A stretch of 35,244 nt of DNA. Source: Verrucomicrobiota bacterium (lineage in GTDB: Bacteria > Verrucomicrobiota > Verrucomicrobiia > Chthoniobacterales > UBA10450). The stretch covers positions 1-35,244 of the forward strand of contig QHQO01000047.1 in the NCBI GenBank assembly GCA_003221195.1. The letters run 5' to 3'. Shown here piece after piece: positions 27,374 through 35,244 of the stretch. The notes below the pieces were generated by a model that searched no databases, was not told the origin of the DNA, and worked only from the letters and a program-made list of their open reading frames with translations. A program made the position numbers and the translations under genes. Positions within the stretch are counted from its first letter, which is position 1; each line of letters opens with the position of its first letter.

Positions 27374-28180
27374 ATGATTCCCGGTAATTCGCGTACAGCG
27401 GCAGGTTTTTGGCAGCTCGGCGCTTTCCTAGCTCTCGTCCTTCTACGAAGCAGCGCGGCAGCGTCCGATTTTCGCTTCGGCCGCGATACGGTCGGCTTTG
27501 CCAACGCAACCGTCTTCGAGTATCGCGAAGGTCATCCCTCTTTGCGGCGGCAAAGAGAGAAGGGAGAGCCGAAAAGGTACACTCGCCGCTGTTTTGTCCT
27601 ATGCCGTACGACGATGCAGTTTCACAAGTTCGCTCGCTTCGATCCGCACGCCCCTCCGTTGGACGACAACGCGTTGGCCGCTCGCATTCGAAATGTCACC
27701 CACCGGGCGGCTTGGGAAAAGCCGTTGCCGACAAATCAGCGCGTCGTCTTCCCGGGCTACGCTAACTTGCGCGCAATGAGCGATGCGCGCCGCGAAGTTC
27801 TGCGAAGAAATATCGGCCTTGGCTGGCCGACTTACTTTCGGTTCGGGAATTTCCGGATGCTTTTCGAGCACGACTCTAATTACCACAAGGAAACCCAAGC
27901 CAACCTCGATGCAGCTTTGGCGCGCGGCGAGTTATTTGTCGGTTTTCTCACAACCTATCCTCGTCTCAGCATCAATCACGCGGTCTTGGTCTACAAACGA
28001 AAATCAGCCTCTCTGAATGACGGAATTGATCACTATCTCGTTTACGACCCCAATCATCCGGAATCACCGCGTGAGCTCAGCTGGTCCTCCCGCGACCGTG
28101 CTTTCGCATATCAAAAAGATTGGGATTTCATCGGCGGCTTCGTTCGCGTTTATCAAATTTACGGCAAGTGGCTGCAGTAA
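27374..28180 (+). CDS. Secreted protein of unknown function, tandem paralog 2; possible papain-like fold
   Basis: ATG at 27374 followed by a signal peptide (QLGAFLALVLLRSSAAASDF); TRRCFVLCRTTMQFHKFARF, SINHAVLVYKRK, HYLVYDPNHPESPRELSWS, AYQKDWDFIGGFVRVYQIY. Confidence 0.85.
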   Translation: MIPGNSRTAAGFWQLGAFLALVLLRSSAAASDFRFGRDTVGFANATVFEYREGHPSLRRQREKGEPKRYTRRCFVLCRTTMQFHKFARFDPHAPPLDDNALAARIRNVTHRAAWEKPLPTNQRVVFPGYANLRAMSDARREVLRRNIGLGWPTYFRFGNFRMLFEHDSNYHKETQANLDAALARGELFVGFLTTYPRLSINHAVLVYKRKSASLNDGIDHYLVYDPNHPESPRELSWSSRDRAFAYQKDWDFIGGFVRVYQIYGKWLQ

Positions 28181-28204
28181 AGACGATTCTCTAGAGGGAT
28201 GCCA

Positions 28205-28309
28205 ATGCCAGAGACTCCGTCACCACCGAAACCGACTCCACCAACTCCCAAGCCGCCTCCTGAGCCATTGCCGCCGAATCCGCCGCCAGTTCCGCCGGTA
28301 GGAAGGTGA
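28205..28309 (+). CDS. Proline-rich micro-ORF (34 aa), MPETPSPPKPTPPTPKPPPEPLPPNPPPVPPVGR
   Basis: ATG at 28205 (alternative ATG 28199) with gaggg at 28194-28198; stop TGA at 28307-28309; lies directly after paralog 2. Confidence 0.45.
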   Translation: MPETPSPPKPTPPTPKPPPEPLPPNPPPVPPVGR

Positions 28310-28340
28310 TGTAACGATCGGCGCCATCCGCTCCTTCGCC

Positions 28341-28434
28341 TGTCATGTTGAGCGAAGCGAAACATCTCTGATTGTCGCTTTCTGTTACGGCCAATCAAAA
28401 AAAATCCGAGATTCTTCGCTGCGCTCAGAATGAC
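28341..28434. repeat. Family A REP-like inverted repeat
   Basis: tgtcatgttgagcgaagcgaaacatctctgatt ... aaatccgagattcttcgctgcgctcagaatgac. Confidence 0.75.
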
Positions 28435-28453
28435 GTTTCTTGATGCCGGGATT

Positions 28454-29257
28454 TTATTTCCCTGGCGGAAACAAAAACCGCAGCGCGGGTTCGACGCGCG
28501 CGGCCCAGGCCGCTTCGCTGTGATCGCCGGACTGAGCTTCCATGTATTGAAGATCCTTCTGGAGTTTCCAGCCTTTCTCAACAAGACGATTGAGTAATTC
28601 GCGTGCTTGTTCCCAACCCGGTTCGGCTGTGCCGCTGTCGAGCCAGATTTTCAATGGTGGCTTCTGCTCGATCGAATCGACGAGTCGATAAATTGCGAAA
28701 TCATCCCACCAAATTGATGGCGACATCACCATGAGTCGGCGGAACGCGTGAGGGTACAAAATTCCAATCGCAAGGGTAACGAGACCGCCCAGAGAGGAAC
28801 CGCCTAACCCGGTGAATTCGGCACGCGGCTTGGTCCGATATTTTCGGTCGATGTAAGGTTTGAGTTCGTCCATCAGAAACTGCCCATATTTTCGAGCCAG
28901 ACCTTTGCTGCGCTTCTTGCGTTTCGCCTTGGCATCGATCACTCCCCGCGTGGGAGCGTACTCGTGAATCCGTTCCTCGCCCGTGTTCGCAACTGCCACA
29001 ACGATGAGCGGTTCGACTAGGTCCTCTTTGATCAAGCGTTCAGCTGTTTCGTCAACGCCCCATTCCACGCCTGAAAATGACGTCGCCGCATCGAAAACGT
29101 TTTGGCCGTCGTGTAAATAGAGCACTGGGTAACGCCGTCGGGAGAGCAGCCGGTAGCCGCGCGGCAAATAAACCAGGACGTCGCGTCGGTTTCCGAGAAT
29201 CTTCGACGGAAATCCGGGGTGCCGTTTAATGTTTCCAGTAAGCGTATGCTTGGGCAT
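28454..29257 (-). CDS. Esterase (Esterase D/Fes-like alpha/beta hydrolase)
   Basis: RRDVLVYLPRGYRLLSRRRYPVLYLHDGQNVFDAATSFSGVEWGVDETAERL; nucleophile elbow GLGGSSLGGLVTL. ATG at 29257 within the ORF to 29368. Confidence 0.83.
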   Translation of the reverse strand: MPKHTLTGNIKRHPGFPSKILGNRRDVLVYLPRGYRLLSRRRYPVLYLHDGQNVFDAATSFSGVEWGVDETAERLIKEDLVEPLIVVAVANTGEERIHEYAPTRGVIDAKAKRKKRSKGLARKYGQFLMDELKPYIDRKYRTKPRAEFTGLGGSSLGGLVTLAIGILYPHAFRRLMVMSPSIWWDDFAIYRLVDSIEQKPPLKIWLDSGTAEPGWEQARELLNRLVEKGWKLQKDLQYMEAQSGDHSEAAWAARVEPALRFLFPPGK

Positions 29258-29386
29258 CGAAAAACGAGACGCTTCGCCGAAGATCAAACGTAGCGCAAGC
29301 CCCTCAACTCCACCGATAGGGCGGATTCGTCTTTTGGCGAGCTTGCGATTTGGCCCTCCCGCAACCAAGATGGACGGGCTATTTCA

Positions 29387-30097
29387 ATGAACGAACGTTA
29401 CATTAAATGGTACACGCCGTGGTTGAACCGCGAATTTGAAATGCTTGTGTTCGGAAACGGTGGCGGGCTGCCACTAATTCTCTTCCCGACCTCGTTTGGA
29501 CGTTATTATCAAAACAAGGATTTTGGCCTGGTCGGCTCTATGAGCGGCTATGTCGAGGCGGGCAGAGTGACGGTCTACTGCCCGGACGCCATCGACTTGG
29601 AAAGTTTTTACAATAAATCGATCCATCCAGCCGATCGGATGCGCACACATAATGCGTATGAAAATGTAATCGTGCGCGACGTGTTCGATCTCGCGCGACG
29701 CGAATGCAACTCTCATCCTGTGGCAGTCTGCGGAGCCAGTCTTGGTGCCTATCACGCTGCCAATATTGCTTTTCGTCATCCGGACGCCGTCAGTCGTCTC
29801 ATCAGCTTGAGCGGCTCGTTCGACATCAGCTCATTTTTCGACGGATATCATGACGACAACATTTATTTCAACAGTCCCTACGAATATCTGCCGAACGTGC
29901 CTGACCCATGGAAATACAATCACATGGGCATCATCCTCGGCACTGGCGAATGGGACAACACGCGCCACGAATCCTATCGCTTGTCTGAGATCTTGAATTC
30001 AAAAGGCGTCAAGCACTGGCTCGATGAGGGAAAGTGGCGCGGCCACGACTGGAATTATTGGCGCGACATGCTGCCGCATTATTTGTCGGTCTTATGA
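29387..30097 (+). CDS. Esterase family alpha/beta hydrolase
   Basis: MNERYIKWYTPWLNREFEMLVFGNGGGLPLILFPTSFGRYYQNKDFG; VAVCGASLGAYHAANIAFRHPDAVSRLISLSGSFD; GHDWNYWRDMLPHYL. Confidence 0.83.
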   Translation: MNERYIKWYTPWLNREFEMLVFGNGGGLPLILFPTSFGRYYQNKDFGLVGSMSGYVEAGRVTVYCPDAIDLESFYNKSIHPADRMRTHNAYENVIVRDVFDLARRECNSHPVAVCGASLGAYHAANIAFRHPDAVSRLISLSGSFDISSFFDGYHDDNIYFNSPYEYLPNVPDPWKYNHMGIILGTGEWDNTRHESYRLSEILNSKGVKHWLDEGKWRGHDWNYWRDMLPHYLSVL

Positions 30098-30110
30098 TCT
30101 CTTTGTTTCA

Positions 30111-30686
30111 ATGAAACTTGTGATTGCCGCGACTGGCGCCAGCGGAACGATCTATCTGCAAAGGTTACTGGCACAAATCGATTGTTCCGCTCACGAAGTT
30201 CATCTGGTCATGAGCGCCTCCGCAAGGGACGTTGCGAAGCAAGAGATCGATGACTTCAAGACTCCCTCAAATGTTTCGCAGCATGCTGAAAATGACATGA
30301 ACGTGCCATTCGTCAGCGGCTCCGCGCGTTTTGACGCGATGGTGATCGTCCCGTGTTCGATGGCGACGCTGGGTCGAATCGCTTCGGGTTCCAGCGACAG
30401 CGCGCTGTTGCGGGCAGCCGACGTTTTTTTGAAGGAGCGGCGGAAATTAATCCTCGTTCCCAGGGAGACACCTTGGAATTTGGTTCACGCACGCAATGTG
30501 GTGACGCTGCTCGAAGCCGGCGCGATTGTAATGCCGGCGATTCCCTCGTTCTACAGCCGTCCCGATTCCGTAGCCGCAGTCGTGGACACGGTCGTCTGGC
30601 GTATTCTCGACCAAATTGGGCTGCCGAACCCGCACACATATCGTTGGGGACAGCAAAGCGCGTCGGCCAGGCGCAAGAAACATTGA
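30111..30686 (+). CDS. ubiX: Flavin prenyltransferase UbiX
   Basis: MKLVIAATGASGTIYLQRLLAQI; VPCSMATLGRIASGSSDSALLRAADVFLKERRKLILVPRETPWNLVHARNVVTLLEAGAIVMPAIPSFYSRP. Confidence 0.95.
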   Translation: MKLVIAATGASGTIYLQRLLAQIDCSAHEVHLVMSASARDVAKQEIDDFKTPSNVSQHAENDMNVPFVSGSARFDAMVIVPCSMATLGRIASGSSDSALLRAADVFLKERRKLILVPRETPWNLVHARNVVTLLEAGAIVMPAIPSFYSRPDSVAAVVDTVVWRILDQIGLPNPHTYRWGQQSASARRKKH

Positions 30687-31327
30687 AAATCGAAGGTTGG
30701 CTTGCGCGATGGTTGATCGCGTTTGGCTTTTACTTGTTGCAGGTTTGGGCGCGCACTCTGCGCTACGAAGTCGATGACCGGGCGGGTGTCATCGGTAGGC
30801 CGGTGACTGAAAATTATATCGGAGCGCTTTGGCACAATCGCTTGCTCATCTTTCCATTCGTTTTGCGGCGCTTTTTCTCCAACCGAGATGGTGCAGCCCT
30901 CATTAGCGCCAGTCGTGATGGAGATTTGCTTGCCGACGCGATTCAACGATTTGGCTACGGTGTGGTGCGCGGCTCGAGCTCTCGGCTGGGGGCGAGTGCC
31001 GTACGTCAGCTCACCGAAGTGCTTGCCGCCGGTCGCGATGTCGTGATCACTCCCGATGGTCCACGGGGCCCGGCTTACGAACTTGGTCCAGGGATTATTT
31101 TTCTCGCCCAGAAATCAGGCGCCGCAGTGTTGCCGATGAATCTGGAATATTCGCATTGCTGGCGGCTGGGAAGTTGGGATCGGTTCATTGTGCCCCGACC
31201 GTTTGCCAAAGTGCGTATACTGATCAATCCACCGCATCGCATAAGAGCGACCGCTACATCGGAAGAGTTTGAATCTGAACGCCTCTCATTGCAGCGGATC
31301 ATGATGGCGCTGGTCGAAATGCGCTGA
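30683..31327 (+). CDS. Lysophospholipid acyltransferase-like protein (DUF374)
   Basis: LKIEGWLARWLIAFGFYLLQVWARTLRYEV...ALWHNRLLIFPF...LISASRDGDLLADAIQRFGYGVVRGSSSRLGASAVRQLTEVLAAGRDVVITPDGPRGPAYELGPGIIFLAQKSGAAVLPM. TTG start overlaps the ubiX TGA (TTGA). Confidence 0.87.
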   Translation: MKIEGWLARWLIAFGFYLLQVWARTLRYEVDDRAGVIGRPVTENYIGALWHNRLLIFPFVLRRFFSNRDGAALISASRDGDLLADAIQRFGYGVVRGSSSRLGASAVRQLTEVLAAGRDVVITPDGPRGPAYELGPGIIFLAQKSGAAVLPMNLEYSHCWRLGSWDRFIVPRPFAKVRILINPPHRIRATATSEEFESERLSLQRIMMALVEMR

Positions 31328-31337
31328 CGCCGGGTTC

Positions 31338-31455
31338 TGTAGCCGCTTGGGTGCGGCAAGCGCAGCGCTGAGGTGTTGCCAATTCGCGCGTTGCGCGTCC
31401 CACAGGGACGCGGCTACAGCAATGCTCGCTTGCGTAGCGAGCACTCGCAGGCAGG
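31338..31455. repeat. Family B REP-like element cluster with nested hairpins
   Basis: tgtagccgc (31338-31346) pairs with gcggctaca (31410-31418), 9 bp perfect; gctcgct-tgcgt-agcgagc (31424-31442); aggca-ggat-tgcct. Confidence 0.7.
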
Positions 31456-31470
31456 ATTGCCTCCATCATT

Positions 31471-32361
31471 ATGGCGAAATTGATCGATGGACGCGTGATC
31501 GCGGAGAAAGTTTATGTCGATCTTCGTCGGGAGATCGCGGAACTAAAGGAAAAAGACGTTACGCCAGGCCTAGCCGTGGTTCTCGTAGGCGACGACCCGG
31601 CATCGCGCGCTTATGTGCGCTCGAAAGACAAAATGTGTCGCGAGCTTGGACTGCACTCACTGAAATTGGAATTACCAGCTTCGACCACTCAGACTGAGCT
31701 TCTCAACCGTGTCGAAGAATTGAACGCCGACTCCGCCATTCATGGGATTCTTGTTCAATCACCACCGCCGGCACACATCGACGAAACAGCAATCGTTCGA
31801 GCCCTTGATCCACGCAAAGACGTGGATGGATTTCATCCGGAAAACGTCGCAAGGCTCGTGCTGGATGATCCCTGCGGCTTTGTCCCGTGCACGCCGCTGG
31901 GCGTCCAGCGTCTGCTAATAGAAAGCAAGATCAACATTAATGGCGCGCACGTTGTCGTTCTTGGCCGCAGCATGATCGTGGGGAAGCCGCTGGCCCTGCT
32001 TCTCATGCAGAAAAACGAGAAGGCTAACGCCACAGTTACTGTGGTGCATTCGCGCAGCCGCGATCTCGCGGACATTACCCGCTCCGCCGACATTATCATT
32101 GCGGCAATTGGTCGCGCTGGATTTGTCAAAGCCGATCATGTGCGCGAAGGCGCCATCGTTGTTGATGTTGGAATTAATCGCGTCGAAGACGCAGCAAGTC
32201 AGCGTGGTTATCGCCTGGCGGGCGATGTCGCATTTGACGAAGTATCAAAAAAAGCGAGCGCGATCACGCCAGTTCCGGGCGGTGTTGGGCCGATGACCAT
32301 TGCGATGCTGATGTCAAATACGGTCAAAGCAGCTCGGCAAGCGCTGGGCAAGGCGACGTGA
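31471..32361 (+). CDS. folD: Bifunctional methylenetetrahydrofolate dehydrogenase/methenyltetrahydrofolate cyclohydrolase
   Basis: [93 protein letters not shown]. Confidence 0.96.
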   Translation: MAKLIDGRVIAEKVYVDLRREIAELKEKDVTPGLAVVLVGDDPASRAYVRSKDKMCRELGLHSLKLELPASTTQTELLNRVEELNADSAIHGILVQSPPPAHIDETAIVRALDPRKDVDGFHPENVARLVLDDPCGFVPCTPLGVQRLLIESKININGAHVVVLGRSMIVGKPLALLLMQKNEKANATVTVVHSRSRDLADITRSADIIIAAIGRAGFVKADHVREGAIVVDVGINRVEDAASQRGYRLAGDVAFDEVSKKASAITPVPGGVGPMTIAMLMSNTVKAARQALGKAT

Positions 32362-32366
32362 TTCGC

Positions 32367-33455
32367 TCAACCTACCGGTGAAGAGCGAACAATTTTCATG
32401 GTGAGCAATTTCAAGATTGAGGGATTAATTCGCGCTGCGCGGACAAAGAGCGAACCGATGCGAGGAGATAAAACCGCAGCGCGCGCCAGTCGATTGATCC
32501 AGAGTCTTCCCCAATACATTTCGGCAGAGGCACGAGCGAATTCGCGGAGTGCCAATTGTCGATCCTTGCCGCTGATGATTTTCGCAATCGCACCCGAAGC
32601 GAGCTCTCCTGAGCGAAGCGCGTAATAGATTCCTTCGCCAGTAAACGGCTCCACGACGCGGGCAGCGTCGCCGATAAAAAGAAGATTTTCGTGAGCGCAG
32701 GGAACAGACGCACGAGTGAGCGGTGTGATGGTGCGCCAGGGTTGGTCGGTGGGGATTTCAAACTGGCGTTGTGCCCATTGCCTCAGTCTGGAAATAGTGG
32801 ATGGCCTGCCCACGAGGCAAAGATTGAGCTCGGTTTCGTTCACCGGAGCCTGACCGGAGTAACCTTCTTGAAGAAATTGCAGCACGATCCGCGCGCCGAA
32901 ATTTAGTGGAAGTGGAATGTGCGCCTGCAATGCGACGCGTTTGCGCGCGGGACGCGGCAACAAATTCCTCAGCCGCGCTACGGTGGAATTTCGTCCATCC
33001 GCGCCGATTAATATTCGCGCACGAAAAGTTTCGCCAGATGCAGTCACAATTTTCCAAGCCTCTTCGTGAGCCACTGCCGTGACGGTCGTTTCCCCACGAA
33101 CCTGCGCGCCAAGTTCGCGAGCGCGTCTCAGCAGGAGCTCATCGAAGAGGCTGCGTTTTATCGACAACTCGCAATCGTCTCCGCTTGGAAGAGGGACAAT
33201 GACTTTGTGACCGTCGATGGCGACAAACTCGACTGAGGTGAGTTTGGAATGCTGCAAATCCCAAACGCGCTTCGTGAGGCCGAGACACTCCAATACGGGC
33301 CAGCACGATGGGTTCAAACAATCGCCACAGACTTTTTCTCGTGGAAATCTTTCCCGCTCTAGAACAAGCGTGCGCAAACCAGCCAGGGCACAAAACGCTG
33401 CACAGCTCGATCCGGCCGGGCCGCCGCCCACGATCGCCACGTCAAAGATTTCCAT
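32367..33455 (-). CDS. FAD-dependent oxidoreductase, geranylgeranyl reductase-like
   Basis: MEIFDVAIVGGGPAGSSCAAFCALAGLRTLVLERERFPREKVCGDCLNPSCWPVLECLGL; LIGADGRNSTVARL; LLFIGDAARVVEPFTGEGIYYALRSGELA. Confidence 0.85.
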   Translation of the reverse strand: MEIFDVAIVGGGPAGSSCAAFCALAGLRTLVLERERFPREKVCGDCLNPSCWPVLECLGLTKRVWDLQHSKLTSVEFVAIDGHKVIVPLPSGDDCELSIKRSLFDELLLRRARELGAQVRGETTVTAVAHEEAWKIVTASGETFRARILIGADGRNSTVARLRNLLPRPARKRVALQAHIPLPLNFGARIVLQFLQEGYSGQAPVNETELNLCLVGRPSTISRLRQWAQRQFEIPTDQPWRTITPLTRASVPCAHENLLFIGDAARVVEPFTGEGIYYALRSGELASGAIAKIISGKDRQLALREFARASAEMYWGRLWINRLARAAVLSPRIGSLFVRAARINPSILKLLTMKIVRSSPVG

Positions 33456-33468
33456 CTTGGATCGACTA

Positions 33469-33550
33469 GTGATCAGTGAACGGTGATCGGTGATCAGTGA
33501 TCAGTATGTGTCGGTTCACCGATCACCCATCACTGATCACATGTATCACT
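33469..33550. repeat. GATC-rich short-word quasi-repeat / inverted repeat (GTGATCAGTGATC...)
   Basis: gtgatcagtgaacggtgatcggtgatcagtgatcag ... ttcaccgatcacccatcactgatcac; the arms are near reverse complements. Confidence 0.75.
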
Positions 33551-33613
33551 GCGATGTCCATGCCGTCCGAATCCTGCTGGCGCGCGATCTAATCACAGAG
33601 GACAGTAATTTAA

Positions 33614-34696
33614 ATGAGCTGGTCTCTCCCAATTTTCCGCATCGCGGGCATTCAATTACGGATTCACATTACGTTCTTACTGCTGATTGCCTGGCTGGCT
33701 TTCGGCTATTACGCGCAGGGCGGTTCCGCGGTAGCGGCCGGCCGCGTGATATTTGTTTTGCTTCTTTTCCTTTGCGTGGTGCTGCACGAATTCGGCCACG
33801 CATTCGCTGCGAAGGCGTTCGGGATCAATACGCCTGACATCACATTGCTGCCGATCGGCGGAGTGGCGCGCCTTGAACGAATGCCGGAGGAACCGGTTCA
33901 GGAATTGATCATCGCAGTGGCGGGGCCCTTGGTGAATGTGGTGATCGCGCTCGGCTTGTTTGTGGCAGGCGGATTCCATGCGTTGCTCAATCCCTCAAAC
34001 GTTGAAGGCGGGGGTCTCGTTGCGCAGTTGCTTACGATTAACATCATGCTGGTGCTTTTTAATTTGTTGCCGGCATTTCCAATGGATGGGGGGCGCGTCT
34101 TGCGAGCCTTGCTTGCCACACGACTAAGTTATGCGCGTGCTACACAAGTCGCTGCGAACGTCGGCCAGGGTTTTGCCTTCATTTTCGGATTCATCGGATT
34201 GCTTTGGAATCCATTTCTGCTCTTCATCGCGCTTTTTGTTTATATCGGTGCGTCTCAAGAAGCGGCCCTGGCGCAGATGAAAGATGTCTCGCGCAGGTTC
34301 CCGGTTTCCAGCGCGATGGTACGCGAATTTCGCACTCTCTCGGAAGATGCCACCTTGCAGGAAGCAGTGGATGCTTTGCTTGCGACTTCGCAGCACGATT
34401 TTCCGGTCGTTGATGACAGTGGCAACGTCGCCGGCTTGTTGACGCGTCAAGATCTGATCGGTGCGTTGCGCAAGAACGATCCCGCGCTTCGTGTGGGCGA
34501 CGTGATGCGCCGAGATATTCCCACGGTGACCACCGGAACGCGTTTCGAAGAAGCGTTCCGCATCATGCAAGAGTGCAATTGCCCGGCAGTGCCGGTTCTG
34601 GATCGGATGAAGCGCCTGGTCGGTTTACTCACGCCGGAGAACGTGACCGAACTGATGATGGTGCAATCGGCCATGCCGCAACGGCGGGTATGGTAG
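33614..34696 (+). CDS. Site-2 protease family (M50) membrane metalloprotease with C-terminal CBS pair
   Basis: VVLHEFGHAFAAKAFGINTPDITLLPIGGVARL (HExxH); NLLPAFPMDGGRVLRALLA; CBS repeats LSEDATLQEAVDALLATSQHDFPVVDDSGNVAGLLTRQDL and RFEEAFRIMQECNCPAVPVLDRMKRLVGLLTPENV. Confidence 0.95.
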   Translation: MSWSLPIFRIAGIQLRIHITFLLLIAWLAFGYYAQGGSAVAAGRVIFVLLLFLCVVLHEFGHAFAAKAFGINTPDITLLPIGGVARLERMPEEPVQELIIAVAGPLVNVVIALGLFVAGGFHALLNPSNVEGGGLVAQLLTINIMLVLFNLLPAFPMDGGRVLRALLATRLSYARATQVAANVGQGFAFIFGFIGLLWNPFLLFIALFVYIGASQEAALAQMKDVSRRFPVSSAMVREFRTLSEDATLQEAVDALLATSQHDFPVVDDSGNVAGLLTRQDLIGALRKNDPALRVGDVMRRDIPTVTTGTRFEEAFRIMQECNCPAVPVLDRMKRLVGLLTPENVTELMMVQSAMPQRRVW

Positions 34697-34725
34697 ACTG
34701 GGGCGAATCAATAAACCCCAGCCGC

Positions 34726-34804
34726 TGTAGCCACGGCGCTGTGGGCCGTCTTCCTGATGTGAAAAGCAACGCCGACGCAGACCGGCCACAGGCCGGTGGC
34801 TACA
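34726..34804. repeat. Family B REP-like inverted repeat
   Basis: tgtagccac (34726-34734) / gtggctaca (34796-34804), 9 bp perfect; internal hairpin accggcc-aca-ggccggt. Confidence 0.72.
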
Positions 34805-34822
34805 AAATTTAACAGATTGTTC

Positions 34823-35242
34823 TCACGAGCTGATGCGCATCGGCATCAGGACGTAGAGAAATGGCGTCTGAATTTTTAAAACGCCTGGGCTCATTTCGTC
34901 GATGAGATCGAGAAAGACTTCGTCTTCTGTCAGAGCGCGCAGCGGCGCCATGAGAAATTCGGGATTAAACGCGATGGAAAAATCGCGGCCTTTGTAAGCG
35001 ACGGCGATTGATTCCTTCGCTTCGCCCACCTCCGGCGTGGTGGCAGTAATGTCGATATTGTTCTTACTAAAGTTCAGCTTAATCGAGTGCGTTTTATCGC
35101 TGGCGAGAAGGGAAACGCGCCGAAGCGAATTTAGAAATGTTTCGCGCTCGAGTTTTATCCGCTCTTTTGCCTCTGATGGAATGACCTGGCGATAGTTTGG
35201 GTAATTGCCTTCGATCAATTTCGAGACGAGCAGCGTTTTATT
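34823..35242 (-). CDS. dnaN: DNA polymerase III subunit beta, C-terminal part (5' end beyond window)
   Basis: Minus strand reads NKTLLVSKLIEGNYPNYRQVIPSEAKERIKLERETFLNSLRRVSLLASDKTHSIKLNF...PFLYVLMPMRIS, the C-terminal clamp signature. Confidence 0.93.
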   Translation of the reverse strand, partial: NKTLLVSKLIEGNYPNYRQVIPSEAKERIKLERETFLNSLRRVSLLASDKTHSIKLNFSKNNIDITATTPEVGEAKESIAVAYKGRDFSIAFNPEFLMAPLRALTEDEVFLDLIDEMSPGVLKIQTPFLYVLMPMRISS

Positions 35243-35244
35243 GA

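Noticed and set aside
28454-30097. Divergent esterase pair as a specialised hydrolase system
   Set aside because: Both are recognisable as common esterase families; no linked genes suggest a dedicated pathway.
31741-31800. FolD motif reads VQSPPP instead of the usual VQLPLP
   Set aside because: Remaining catalytic and cofactor motifs are intact; probably a lineage variant, not evidence of altered function.
33469-33550. CRISPR-like array from repeated GTGATCAG words
   Set aside because: Units are 8-16 nt, imperfect and contiguous without spacers; opposed arms indicate an inverted repeat.

Overview
The 35.2 kb window is gene-dense and mostly carries housekeeping genes. Gene content and style suggest a soil-type Verrucomicrobiota genome (inference only). 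In order: glmM (5'-truncated), scpB, a serine hydrolase, lemA plus two TPM-domain genes, an NTF2-like gene, rpoA-rplQ, a decayed nucleotidyltransferase module, nuoABCD, a frameshifted acyltransferase, nuoI, tRNA-Leu(UAG), a ROK/polyphosphate-glucokinase-like gene, a DUF4388-like gene, an AMP-binding ligase, rpmE-prfA-prmC-murA, a DUF4870 gene, nfo, an AsmA-like gene, a DUF420 gene, a DUF2007-like gene, a LysM/YkuD-like gene, accA, a tandem pair of unknown secreted paralogs followed by a proline-rich micro-ORF, two divergent esterases, ubiX, a DUF374 acyltransferase, folD, a geranylgeranyl-reductase-like gene, an M50-CBS protease and dnaN (partial). No CRISPR array, intact transposase, phage or canonical defence island was seen. 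The most interesting signals are: (1) the tandem secreted paralogs with one shared Cys and INHAVL.../YDPNH motifs; (2) a LysM/L,D-transpeptidase-like protein that appears to have lost its catalytic motif; (3) several kinds of non-coding repeats, including short-word quasi-repeats that appear to have entered or extended coding genes (prmC, nfo); (4) a decayed two-gene nucleotidyltransferase module; (5) a split nuo cluster. All homology calls are from reading the translations by eye; no search was run.
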